The notes under the pieces: generated by a model
The model's input: only the letters and a program-made list of their open reading frames with translations
Told to the model about the DNA's origin: nothing
The model's database searches: none
Origin: Trueperaceae bacterium
GTDB taxonomy: Bacteria > Deinococcota > Deinococci > Deinococcales > Trueperaceae
NCBI GenBank assembly: GCA_013697735.1
Contig: JACCWH010000028.1
Location: 1 to 37,227 of the forward strand
DNA: 37,227 nt
Reading direction: 5' to 3'
Position numbers and translations under genes: made by a program
Part shown: positions 19,069 through 27,069 of the stretch, in pieces
Numbering within the stretch: position 1 is the first letter of the stretch
Layout of the letters: each line of letters opens with the position of its first letter

Positions 19069-21795
19069 TCAGGTCGTGAACGGATCGGGTCGATCGGTGC
19101 GGACGCCCAGTGCCTCGATGGCCTTCGCGACGACGGCGGGCTCGACGTCGCCCGCGTCTGCGAGCGCCTTGAGCGTGGCCACCACGATGTGCTTCGCGTC
19201 GACCTCGAAGTGGTCGCGAAGCTCCTCGCGCGCCTCGCTCCGCCCGAAGCCGTCCGTCCCGAGGCCGACCATCGGCCGCGGGAGGTGACGACTCAGGGCG
19301 TCGGGTAGCACCTTCATGTAGTCACTCGCCGCTACGAGCACGCCCTTCGCGTCCTGGAGCGCCTTCGCAGCGTATCCCACGCGCGGCTCCTCGGTCGGGT
19401 GGAGGCGGTTCCAACGCTCGACGTCGAGCGCGTCACGGTGGAGCGCCTTGTAGCTCGTCACGCTCCAGACGTCGACGCCGACCTCGTAGTCGTCCTCGAG
19501 GATCGTCGCCGCGCGCAGGACCTCGTTCATGATCGATCCCGAGCCGAAGAGCTGGGCACGGAGCTTGGAGCGCTTCTTGGCGGTGGGACGGAAGAGGTAG
19601 AGCCCACGGAGCACACCGTCTTCGAGCTCCTCGCGCGCGAGGTGCTCGGGCACGGGTGGTTGCACGTAGTTCTCGTTCCCGATCGTCAGGTAGTAGTAGA
19701 CGTCTTCCTGCTCCTCGTACATACGCCGCAGGCCCTCACGGATGACGACCGCGAGTTCGTAGGCGAATGCCGGGTCGTACGCGAGGAGGTTCGGGACCGT
19801 CGACGCGAGCACGTGCGAATGCCCGTCCTGGTGCTGGAGTCCTTCACCGGCGAGCGTGGTGCGTCCGGCGGTGGCCCCGAGCATGAACCCCTTCGTACGC
19901 ATGTCGGCGGCGAGCCAGGTGAGGTCGCCGATCCGCTGGAAGCCGAACATCGAGTAGTAGATGAAGAACGGCACGGTATTGACGCCGTGGGTCGCGTAGG
20001 CGGTACCGGCGGCGATGAACGAGCTCATGGACCCCGCCTCGGTGATGCCCTCCTCCAGGATCTGACCGTCCTTGCTCTCCTTGTAGTAGAGCAGGTTGTC
20101 GCGGTCGACGGGCTCGTAGAGCTGGCCGACGCTCGAATAGATTCCGATCATGCGGAAGAGCGCCTCCATGCCGAACGTGCGTGCCTCGTCTGGGATGATC
20201 GGCACCACGAGCGAGCCCCAGGTCTCGTCGCGGAGCAGCTTCCGCAGCACGCTGACGAACGCCATGGTGGTCGACACGGCGCGTCCATCGGAGCCGGTCA
20301 TGAACTCCTCGAAGCTCTCACGGCCCGGCGCCGGGATGCTCGGCGCGTGCACGCTGCGCTGCGGCATGAAGCCGCCGAGCGCCTTGCGTCGCTCGAGCAA
20401 ATAGGCGTGCTCGGGCGAGTCCTCGGGAGGCCGGTAGAAGGGGAACTCCGCGATCTCGTCGTCGTCTATGGGGATGTCGAGGCGGTCGCGGAACGCGCGC
20501 AGTTCGTCCTCGTTCAGCTTCTTCTGCTGGTGCGTGACGTTCTTCCCCTCGCCCGACTCGCCGAGGCCGTAGCCCTTGACGGTCCGAGGAAGGATCACGG
20601 TGGGGGAGCCTTCGTGGCGCAGCGCGCGGTGGTAAGCGGCGTAGACCTTCACGGGGTCGTGCCCGCCGCGGTTGAGCTTCGCGATGTCGTCGTCGCTCCA
20701 CCCCTCGATGAGTCGCTGGAGCTCGGGGCTGTCGAAGAAGTTCGCTCGCAGCTCACTCGCGCCGAAGGCGGCGTAGCGCTGCGATTCACCGTCGACGAGC
20801 GCGTCGAAGCGACGAAGGAGGTGCCCTTCGGCGTCCTTGGCGATGAGCTCGTCCCACTTGCTCCCCCACGGGATCTTGATCACGTTCCAGCCGGCCCCGC
20901 GGAAGATACCCTCGAGCTCCTGGATGATCTGACCATTGCCGAAGACCGGCCCGTCGAGGCGCTGCAGGTTGCAGTTGATCACCCAGATGAGGTTGTCGAG
21001 GCGCTCGCGCGCGGCGAACTTGATGGCGCCGAGCGTCTCTGGCTCGTCGGTCTCTCCGTCGCCGAGGAAGGCGAAGACCTTTGCGTCACCGCGCTCCTTC
21101 AAGCCCCGCGCCTCGAGGTAGCGGTTGAAGCGCGCCTGGTAGATCGACAGGATCGGCGCGAGCCCCATGGAGACGGTCGGGAACTGCCAGTAGTCGGGCA
21201 TGAGCCACGGGTGCGGGTAGGAGGCTAGGCCCGGCTCGTCTTGCAGCTCTCGGCGAAAGTTCCGCAAGCGCGTCACGTCGAAGCGTCGCTCGAGGTAGGA
21301 CCGCGCGTACATCCCAGGGCTGGCGTGCCCCTGGTAGTAGACCTGGTCGGCGTCGACCCCGGCCTCGGGACCGCGGAACACGTGGTTGAAGGCGACCTCG
21401 TAGAGCGTGGCGGCGGAGGCGTAGGTCGATATGTGCCCGCCGATGCCGTCCGACATCTTGTTCGCGCGAACCACCATGGCCATGGCGTTCCAGCGGATGT
21501 AGTTTCGGATCTTCCGCTCGAGCTCCAGGTCGCCTGGATATTCGGGCTCGTCGTCGGGCGCGATCGTGTTCACGTAGGGCGTCTTCGAAGTGAAGGGCAC
21601 CTCGACGCCGCGGTGGATCGCGTGGTGCTCGAGGCGCTTCAGGATCTCCCGTACGCGCTCCTCGCCCCCGCTCGCCAGGACGTACTCGAGCGACTCGAGC
21701 CACTCGCGCATCTCCACGTCGTTCAGTTCGGCGCGCTCGTCGTCGGAGAGCTGGGCGCGATCGTTCGTCAGGATCTCGTCTAGAACGTCAGCCAC
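19069..21795 (-). CDS. aceE: Pyruvate dehydrogenase E1 component, homodimeric
   Basis: The 908-residue ThDP enzyme decarboxylates pyruvate and acetylates the lipoyl group of E2. It is of the single-chain AceE type rather than alpha/beta. The ThDP motif is GDGETDEPE ending in [11 protein letters not shown]. Other AceE hallmarks are [54 protein letters not shown] and [14 protein letters not shown]. The frame is open for 148 codons further upstream, but GTG 21795 has a GAGAGGA Shine-Dalgarno and gives the usual length. The candidate promoter TAGCAT at 21899-21904 would give a leader of about 97 nt. It forms an operon with aceF. Confidence 0.97.
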   Translation of the reverse strand: MADVLDEILTNDRAQLSDDERAELNDVEMREWLESLEYVLASGGEERVREILKRLEHHAIHRGVEVPFTSKTPYVNTIAPDDEPEYPGDLELERKIRNYIRWNAMAMVVRANKMSDGIGGHISTYASAATLYEVAFNHVFRGPEAGVDADQVYYQGHASPGMYARSYLERRFDVTRLRNFRRELQDEPGLASYPHPWLMPDYWQFPTVSMGLAPILSIYQARFNRYLEARGLKERGDAKVFAFLGDGETDEPETLGAIKFAARERLDNLIWVINCNLQRLDGPVFGNGQIIQELEGIFRGAGWNVIKIPWGSKWDELIAKDAEGHLLRRFDALVDGESQRYAAFGASELRANFFDSPELQRLIEGWSDDDIAKLNRGGHDPVKVYAAYHRALRHEGSPTVILPRTVKGYGLGESGEGKNVTHQQKKLNEDELRAFRDRLDIPIDDDEIAEFPFYRPPEDSPEHAYLLERRKALGGFMPQRSVHAPSIPAPGRESFEEFMTGSDGRAVSTTMAFVSVLRKLLRDETWGSLVVPIIPDEARTFGMEALFRMIGIYSSVGQLYEPVDRDNLLYYKESKDGQILEEGITEAGSMSSFIAAGTAYATHGVNTVPFFIYYSMFGFQRIGDLTWLAADMRTKGFMLGATAGRTTLAGEGLQHQDGHSHVLASTVPNLLAYDPAFAYELAVVIREGLRRMYEEQEDVYYYLTIGNENYVQPPVPEHLAREELEDGVLRGLYLFRPTAKKRSKLRAQLFGSGSIMNEVLRAATILEDDYEVGVDVWSVTSYKALHRDALDVERWNRLHPTEEPRVGYAAKALQDAKGVLVAASDYMKVLPDALSRHLPRPMVGLGTDGFGRSEAREELRDHFEVDAKHIVVATLKALADAGDVEPAVVAKAIEALGVRTDRPDPFTT

Positions 21796-21898
21796 CGTGG
21801 ATTCCTCTCTTGAAGTGCCAGCCGTCTCCACGGCGGCGCGGCGCTCGCGCTCGGCGCGACGATCGTGGTGGGCGCGACTCGCGTCGCGCAGGCCCCTC

Positions 21899-21904
21899 AT
21901 GCTA
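21899..21904 (-). promoter_or_regulatory. Candidate -10 box of aceEF
   Basis: TAGCAT on the minus strand, about 105 bp before GTG 21795. No convincing -35 hexamer accompanies it. The leader between is GC-rich. Confidence 0.3.
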
Positions 21905-21947
21905 CCGCGTCGTGGCGAAACCCTCGTCTCCAGAAGGGGCGGGGCCC

Positions 21948-21968
21948 CCGCGGAACAGCACTCCGCGG
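21948..21968. repeat. Inverted repeat between aceE and the sugar dehydrogenase gene
   Basis: CCGCGGA (21948-21954) and TCCGCGG (21962-21968) flank a 7-nt loop in the 272-bp space between the two divergent genes. It lies upstream of both candidate promoters and could be a shared regulatory site; no T-run follows. Confidence 0.4.
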
Positions 21969-22032
21969 CATCGCTCGTGCCGGCATTCACGAGAGCGACG
22001 GTCGTGGGACGGTCGCACCACACGTCCTCCGC

Positions 22033-22038
22033 TACGGT
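22033..22038 (+). promoter_or_regulatory. Candidate -10 box of the sugar dehydrogenase gene
   Basis: TACGGT lies 29 nt before ATG 22068. The start has a separate purine-rich ribosome site (GGAGAGGGG), so a leader of about 22 nt is expected. Confidence 0.35.
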
Positions 22039-22067
22039 TCCTGGAGGCCGATGGAGAGGGGAGCACG

Positions 22068-23339
22068 ATGGAACCATTCGCCAGTGACCGACCGTGGCTC
22101 GCACGCGCCGGAACGATACTCGCCCTGTGCACGGCAGTAGCGGTCTCGGCGTGTACTCCCGTCCCCGAGCACGGGATCGTTGGAAACGCCTGGATTCCGG
22201 TCTGGCGGAGCGACTGGAACGCCGCCGCCTCGCTCGCACCGAGCGTCGGGCTCGCGACCGAGATCTTCGCCTCCGGATTCGAGCGGCCTGTGGGAATCAC
22301 GCCCCTGGGTGACGGCTCTGACCGCCTCGTGGTCATCGAGCAGGCGGGCAGGATCATGCTGGTCGAGGCGGGGCGAGAGCCTCACGCGATCCTCCTCGAC
22401 CTGACGGAGGAGGTCGCCTGCTGCGGGGAGGAGGGGCTCCTCGGATTCGCAGCGCATCCCGACTTCGCGACGAATGGGGCCTTCTACGTCCACTACTCGA
22501 CACGCAACTCGACGACGGTGGTCGAGCGCTATCTGCTCCGTGCGGATGATCGCCGACGAGGCGACGAGTCGAGTGCGCTCCGCCTCATCGAGATCGCGCA
22601 ACCGGGAGCGACACACAACGGCGGACACGTCGCCTTCGGTCCGGACCGTGCACTCTACCTCGGAGTTGGGGACGGCGGGCACACCGTGCGGGGCCGAACG
22701 GCCGCGCAATCGCTCGATTCCCCGTACGGAAAGATCCTGCGGCTCGACGTCGATTGGACACTCCCGGAGCGTGAAGATCCGTCTGGAGCACCGTCCGAAT
22801 CGGAGGTGTGGGCGCTTGGGCTCCGGAACCCGTGGCGCTTCTCCTTCGACCGAGCGACCGGCGACATGTTCATCGGAGACGTAGGACAGAACGCTTGGGA
22901 GGAGGTCGATCTCGTCCCCGCGGGTGTGTCGGGTGCGAACTTCGGCTGGCCATACGTCGACGGGTACGACTGCCGCCGGTCCTGCGAGACCGACGACTCG
23001 CTCCGACCGATCATCGCCTACGCGCACGACGTCGGCTGCGCGATCACGGGCGGGTACGTCTACCGAGGGGAGCGGATTCCACACTTGGAAGGCACCTACC
23101 TCTACGGCGACTTCTGCTCCGGGCGCATCTGGGGTGCCCGGCAGCGGGACGGCGTCTGGGTGAGCGAAGAGCTCATGGACCTCGAGGCGAACGTCAGCTC
23201 GTTCGGCGAGGATGATCGTGGCGAGATCTACTTCGCCGACTACGGCCTCGGCGTCGTCTATCTGCTCATCCCTATCACGGCGAACACCGCCGAACGGACC
23301 ACGCATCGACGGCTCGGCGACGCGCACCTACGAGACTGA
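22068..23339 (+). CDS. PQQ-dependent sugar dehydrogenase-like lipoprotein
   Basis: The 423-residue protein belongs to the soluble glucose/aldose dehydrogenase beta-propeller family (GSDH, YliI-like), which oxidises sugars with PQQ outside the cytoplasmic membrane. Family segments are [100 protein letters not shown] and [14 protein letters not shown] contains the expected catalytic histidine. A signal sequence ends in VSAC with a lipidation cysteine at residue 29. Cysteine pairs such as ACCGE and DCRRSC could form disulfides. ATG 22068 is preferred over out-of-frame ATG 22051 because of GGAGAGGGG upstream. Cofactor use and substrate are inferred from the family only. Confidence 0.87.
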   Translation: MEPFASDRPWLARAGTILALCTAVAVSACTPVPEHGIVGNAWIPVWRSDWNAAASLAPSVGLATEIFASGFERPVGITPLGDGSDRLVVIEQAGRIMLVEAGREPHAILLDLTEEVACCGEEGLLGFAAHPDFATNGAFYVHYSTRNSTTVVERYLLRADDRRRGDESSALRLIEIAQPGATHNGGHVAFGPDRALYLGVGDGGHTVRGRTAAQSLDSPYGKILRLDVDWTLPEREDPSGAPSESEVWALGLRNPWRFSFDRATGDMFIGDVGQNAWEEVDLVPAGVSGANFGWPYVDGYDCRRSCETDDSLRPIIAYAHDVGCAITGGYVYRGERIPHLEGTYLYGDFCSGRIWGARQRDGVWVSEELMDLEANVSSFGEDDRGEIYFADYGLGVVYLLIPITANTAERTTHRRLGDAHLRD

Positions 23340-23419
23340 GCGTAATCGGTTCCATTCCCTCGCCCATGCGCGTTGCTCGACCCTCCAGTGCGTGCTGCAC
23401 ACACCTTCTTGAGAGACGC

Positions 23420-23448
23420 TTGACAGATGGTCGCAGCGAGTCTAGTCT
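23420..23448 (+). promoter_or_regulatory. Promoter of the LacI-family regulator gene
   Basis: A perfect TTGACA (23420-23425) and TAGTCT (23443-23448) are separated by 17 bp. It is the only textbook -35/-10 pair I see in the window. Transcription should begin near 23455. Confidence 0.7.
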
Positions 23449-23461
23449 GATGCACACACAA

Positions 23462-23479
23462 TTCGTAACCGTTTACGAA
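23462..23479. promoter_or_regulatory. LacI-family operator
   Basis: TTCGTAACCGTTTACGAA is an 18-bp palindrome matching its own complement at 16 positions, with the central CG typical of LacI/PurR/CcpA-type sites. It lies about 7-25 bp after the predicted transcription start, ideal for autorepression by the gene it precedes. I found no second copy before the transporter genes. Confidence 0.7.
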
Positions 23480-23495
23480 CGCCCTAGGGGGATCA

Positions 23496-24563
23496 GTGAC
23501 GAACACGCGTCGCCCACCGAACCGCAGCACGAGCACGGGCGCCGCGATCGCGGACGCGGCGAGCGAGCACGCCTCACCGGGCGCCCGAACGACGCCGTCC
23601 GGTTCGCGCATCACGATCCGCGACGTCGCGCGCTCGGCCCACGTCTCCATCGGCACCGTCAGCCGCGCGCTGAACGGCCGGCCGGGCGTCCACCCCGACA
23701 CCCGTCGGCGTGTGATGGCGGCGGTGGCCGAACTCGGCTTCGATCCCGACCAGGCTGCACGCGAACTCTCGAACCGGCGGCCCGTGCGCGTGGGGCTGAG
23801 CGTCGCGCGTGGGTTCCGCCGGCTCATCCCCTTCTTCGTCCTCTTCAAGGAGCACCTCCTCGACGGCCTCGCTTCGGGCGGCTTTCGCGTGCACGACGTC
23901 CCCACGGGCGCCGATGGCCTGCCGACGGCCGAAGCAGACCTCTACCTCCTCTTCGGTGCCCACGCCGACGACCCGCGAATCGCTCATCTCGAGGCGCAGG
24001 AGCGACCGTTCATCCTCGTCGGCCACCGCAAGGGTGTGCGCTCCGTCGCTGCGGACGACGTGCAAGGTGGCCGCCTCGCTGCGGAGCACCTCCTCCGCCT
24101 CGGTCACCGCGACATCCTGCACCTCACCGGCGCACTCTCGTCGCAGGCGTTCTTCGACCGGGCCCGGGGGTTCGGAGCGGCGCTGGCCGACGCCGACGTC
24201 GACGTCGGAAAGCCCTCGATCTGCGAGGATCCGAGCGCGCTCGCCGCCTACCGTGCCTTTCGTACGCTCCTCGAGTCGGGTGCCCGTCCCACCGCGGTCT
24301 TCGCCGCGACCGACGAGATGGCGGTCGGCTGCCAGGCAGCTGCGGTCGACGCCGGCCTCGCCATTCCGGGCGATCTCTCCGTGGTCGGCTTCGACGACAT
24401 GCCCGAAGTCGGCTTCGATCTCACCACCGTCCGTCAGGACATCGGTGAACTCGCGCGCATCACCATCGACCTCCTCCACGAGGCGCTCGCGGACGCTCCC
24501 GTGCGCTCCGCATTTCTCCCCGTCCACCTCGTCACCCGCGGCAGCACCGCCGAGAGGAGGTGA
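23496..24563 (+). CDS. LacI-family transcriptional regulator
   Basis: The 355-residue repressor has an N-terminal DNA-binding domain (about 38-95) with ITIRDVARSAHVSIGTVSRALNG and the hinge-helix region LGFDPDQAARELSNRR. A periplasmic-binding-protein-like effector domain follows. VAADDVQGGRLAAEHLLRLGHRDILHL and STGD-equivalent FAATDEMAVGCQAAAVDAGLAIPGDLSVVGFDDMPE are typical. The 38 residues before the HTH are Ser/Thr/Ala-rich and unusual in length. The start is GTG 23496, preceded by AGGGGGA. It very likely controls itself and the downstream transporter through the operator at 23462-23479. The effector is probably a sugar. Confidence 0.93.
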   Translation: MTNTRRPPNRSTSTGAAIADAASEHASPGARTTPSGSRITIRDVARSAHVSIGTVSRALNGRPGVHPDTRRRVMAAVAELGFDPDQAARELSNRRPVRVGLSVARGFRRLIPFFVLFKEHLLDGLASGGFRVHDVPTGADGLPTAEADLYLLFGAHADDPRIAHLEAQERPFILVGHRKGVRSVAADDVQGGRLAAEHLLRLGHRDILHLTGALSSQAFFDRARGFGAALADADVDVGKPSICEDPSALAAYRAFRTLLESGARPTAVFAATDEMAVGCQAAAVDAGLAIPGDLSVVGFDDMPEVGFDLTTVRQDIGELARITIDLLHEALADAPVRSAFLPVHLVTRGSTAERR

Positions 24564-24605
24564 GCTTCCGAGAACCGCTCGCCTCCGCACGGTCCGACCT
24601 CGCTC

Positions 24606-24624
24606 GCGCGGTTTCACTCCGCGC
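24606..24624. repeat. Intercistronic inverted repeat before the binding-protein gene
   Basis: GCGCGG (24606-24611) and CCGCGC (24619-24624) flank a 7-nt loop between the regulator stop and the solute-binding protein start. It could attenuate read-through or stabilise the 5' end of the transporter message. Confidence 0.4.
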
Positions 24625-24645
24625 CTCATCGATTTAGGAGTCATC

Positions 24646-25869
24646 ATGCGTACGATCGCCCTGTTCATTCTCGGCGCTGCCCTCGTGGGCGGCGCGTTCG
24701 CCCAGTCCATCCGCATCATGGGGTACGGCGGCAGCGACCCCGCCATCCTCGTTCGCCTCCTCGACGAGGTCGTCGGCGCGCAACTCGCCGAAGAGGGCAT
24801 CACCGTCACGTACGAGCCGCTCGAGGGCGACTTCAACGCGGCGCTCTTCAACGCCCTCTCCGCCGGAACGGCCGCCGACATCTTCTACATCCCCGTCGAG
24901 ACGGCGCCCGGCATCATCGCGACGGGCAAGGTCCTGCCACTCGACGGCGTGATCGACACCTCGCAGTTCATCGACTCCCTGGTCGAGGCCTACACCGTCG
25001 ACGGAACGGTCTACGGCGTCGCCAAGGACTTCAACACGCTCGCCATCCACTACAACATCGATCTCTTCGAGGAGGCCGGCGTCGAGGTGCCGAACGAGAA
25101 CGACACCTGGGAGACCTTCGCCGACAAGCTCCGCGGCGTCTCCGCGCTCGGCGACGACGTCTACGGCGCCTGCTTCCCCGCCGGTTGGGATCGCTTCGGT
25201 GCCTTCGCCTTCGGGGCCGGTTGGCAGCCATTCGACGCCGACGGCCGCAGCAACCTCCAGGATCCGGCGCTCGTCGAGGCGGTCACCTGGTACACCGACC
25301 TCGTGCGAGAAGGCGTCGCAGTGCAGCCTTCCGACATCGGCCAGGGCTGGACGGGCGGCTGCTTCGCCACCGACCAGGTCGGCGTCGCCATCGAAGGTGC
25401 CTGGATCCTCGGCTTCCTGCGCGACGAGGCCCCGAACCTGCAGTTCGGTACCACCTCCATGCCCATCGGACCATCCGGTGAGCGCGGCAACTTCCTCTAC
25501 ACGGTCGCCTACGGCGTCAATACGGACTCGCCCAACCGCGACGCCGCCGTGCGCGTGCTCGAAGCCCTCGTGAGCCCGGAGGCCCAGCAGTGGGTGCTCG
25601 AGCAGGGCCTCGCCATCCCCAGCCGGACTGAGCTCGCCGACAACCCCTTCTTCGACGAAGGGACGCCGGAGGCCGAAGCCAACCGCATCGTCTTCGCTGG
25701 CGCCGACGACGGGAACGTCTACGGCTTCCAGTTCGGCCGCATCGGCACCGAATGGATGAACCCGATCAACAGTGCCTTGGTCGAGATCATGACCGGTCAA
25801 TCGACCGTCGACGAGGCGCTCTCTGGGGCGCAGGCCGACCTCGACATCGTGATGGATCGCGTCCGCTGA
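24646..25869 (+). CDS. ABC transporter substrate-binding protein, sugar type
   Basis: The 407-residue protein is a family 1 extracellular solute-binding protein (MalE/UgpB-like cluster B). A short signal peptide (1-19, cleavage likely after GGAFA) is followed by SIRIMGYGG. Segments GTAADIFYIPVETAPGIIATGKVLPLDGVI, YGVAKDFNTLAIHYNIDLFEEAGV, ETWETF-like DTWETFADKL and AIEGAWILGFLRDEAPNLQFGTTSMPIGPSG are characteristic. There is no lipobox cysteine, so it should be soluble in the periplasm rather than lipid-anchored. Two cysteines (GACFPAG and GGCFATD) could form a disulfide. TTAGGAG precedes ATG 24646. It delivers its ligand, probably an oligosaccharide, to the two permeases downstream. Confidence 0.92.
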   Translation: MRTIALFILGAALVGGAFAQSIRIMGYGGSDPAILVRLLDEVVGAQLAEEGITVTYEPLEGDFNAALFNALSAGTAADIFYIPVETAPGIIATGKVLPLDGVIDTSQFIDSLVEAYTVDGTVYGVAKDFNTLAIHYNIDLFEEAGVEVPNENDTWETFADKLRGVSALGDDVYGACFPAGWDRFGAFAFGAGWQPFDADGRSNLQDPALVEAVTWYTDLVREGVAVQPSDIGQGWTGGCFATDQVGVAIEGAWILGFLRDEAPNLQFGTTSMPIGPSGERGNFLYTVAYGVNTDSPNRDAAVRVLEALVSPEAQQWVLEQGLAIPSRTELADNPFFDEGTPEAEANRIVFAGADDGNVYGFQFGRIGTEWMNPINSALVEIMTGQSTVDEALSGAQADLDIVMDRVR

Positions 25870-25913
25870 GGCAGCCGACCCAGGCGTAGCGAACGCACCG
25901 ACGACGCGACTGC

Positions 25914-25939
25914 GTGGAGGGCCGACCCCGGCCCTCCAC
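25914..25939. repeat. Strong hairpin between the binding protein and permease genes
   Basis: GTGGAGGGCC (25914-25923) and GGCCCTCCAC (25930-25939) form a perfect 10-bp stem with a 6-nt loop. No T-run follows. Its position, directly after the binding-protein gene and before the first permease, matches intercistronic stems that stabilise binding-protein mRNA and let it accumulate over permease mRNA (as known for malE-malF). Confidence 0.6.
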
Positions 25940-25958
25940 CCTCAGAGGGGACCCGACC

Positions 25959-27068
25959 GTGCGCTACCACCGTCAAGACACCGTGGCCGCCTACCTCTTC
26001 CTGCTGCCGTTCCTGCTGCTGCTCACGATCTTCTTCGGCTACGCCACGATCCGGGCCGTCTACTTCAGCTTCACCGACTACGACCTCTTCACCACGCCGA
26101 ACTGGGTGGGGCTGCGCAACTACGTCGACCTCTTCCGCGACCCGCTCTTCCTGAGTGCGTTGCGCAACTCGGTCCTCTTCGCCATCGTCGTCACCACCAT
26201 CCAGACGTTCTTGGCCTTGGTGATGGCGTCCGTGCTCAATCAAAAAGTGCGGGGCATCGGATTCTTCCGCGCGGCATTCTTCATGCCGAGCGTGACGAGT
26301 TCCGTGGTGATCACGCTCATCTTCCTGTGGATGTTCCAACGGCGCGGCCTGTTCAACTATCTCACGCACCAGATCCAGAGCGCAGCTCCGCTCATTCTCA
26401 CCTTCTTGGCCATCGTCGTCGTGGTCCAGGTGGCCCACGTGGCGTGGGAGCGCTCGCGCCGGCTGCCCGCCGGCCTCTTCGATCCCGCACTGCTCGTCGT
26501 CTCGCTCCTCGCCGCCGGCGTCGGCACGTGGCTCCTCGCCGTGACCGGCGTGGTCGGTGCCCGCGACCTCCCCCCTGTCGACTTCATCTGGCTCCAGACG
26601 CGCGCCACCATCCCCCCGGGCGCACCGTTCTGGCTCTCCGTCCCCATCCCGCTGGCGGCGATCATGATCCAGAACATATTCACCACCGTTCCGACGTTCA
26701 TGCTCATGTTCCTCGCCGGGCTCCAGGACGTGCCCAAGAGCCACTACGAAGCCGCCTCGCTCGACGGCGCCTCCCCCGTGCAGCAGTTCTTCCAGATCAC
26801 CATCCCGTCGGTCCGTCCCGTCACGTTCCTGGTGCTCACGCTGTCGATGATCGGCACGCTGCAGATGTTCGATCAGGTTGCCATCTTCGGCGACGCAGCC
26901 CCGTTGCGATCGATGGTGACGCTGGCATACTTCGTCTACAACCGGATGTTCCCCGGGGCGCAGACGCCCGAGGTCGGCTTCGCCGCCGCCGGCGCGATCT
27001 TCCTGGCGCTCCTCACGCTCACCGTGGTGCTGATCCAGCGCCGCCTGGTGCGTTCGGAGGCGAGCTGA
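25959..27068 (+). CDS. Sugar ABC transporter permease, MalF-like, with extra membrane segments
   Basis: The 369-residue protein is a binding-protein-dependent permease. The start AAYLFLLPFLLLLTIFFGYATIRAVYFSFTDYD is typical of MalF/UgpA. The EAA loop that contacts the ATPase reads YEAASLDGASPVQQFFQITIP. Typical family members have about 290-310 residues and six helices. Here about 70-85 residues are inserted after RGLFNYL (residue 135), containing two further hydrophobic stretches (about 143-163 and 175-199), giving probably eight helices. GTG 25959 follows AGAGGGG; the earlier in-frame GTG 25914 lies in the hairpin and is rejected. The next gene begins 1 nt after the stop. Confidence 0.88.
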   Translation: MRYHRQDTVAAYLFLLPFLLLLTIFFGYATIRAVYFSFTDYDLFTTPNWVGLRNYVDLFRDPLFLSALRNSVLFAIVVTTIQTFLALVMASVLNQKVRGIGFFRAAFFMPSVTSSVVITLIFLWMFQRRGLFNYLTHQIQSAAPLILTFLAIVVVVQVAHVAWERSRRLPAGLFDPALLVVSLLAAGVGTWLLAVTGVVGARDLPPVDFIWLQTRATIPPGAPFWLSVPIPLAAIMIQNIFTTVPTFMLMFLAGLQDVPKSHYEAASLDGASPVQQFFQITIPSVRPVTFLVLTLSMIGTLQMFDQVAIFGDAAPLRSMVTLAYFVYNRMFPGAQTPEVGFAAAGAIFLALLTLTVVLIQRRLVRSEAS

Positions 27069-27069
27069 C

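Noticed and set aside
19399-21228. 609-codon plus-strand frame opposite aceE
   Set aside because: It is the complement of strongly conserved AceE sequence, has no promoter or ribosome site and no recognisable domain.
25914-25958. GTG 25914 as an upstream start for the MalF-like permease
   Set aside because: It lies inside a perfect 10-bp stem and would add 15 Pro/Arg-rich residues before the normal N-terminus; GTG 25959 has a ribosome site.
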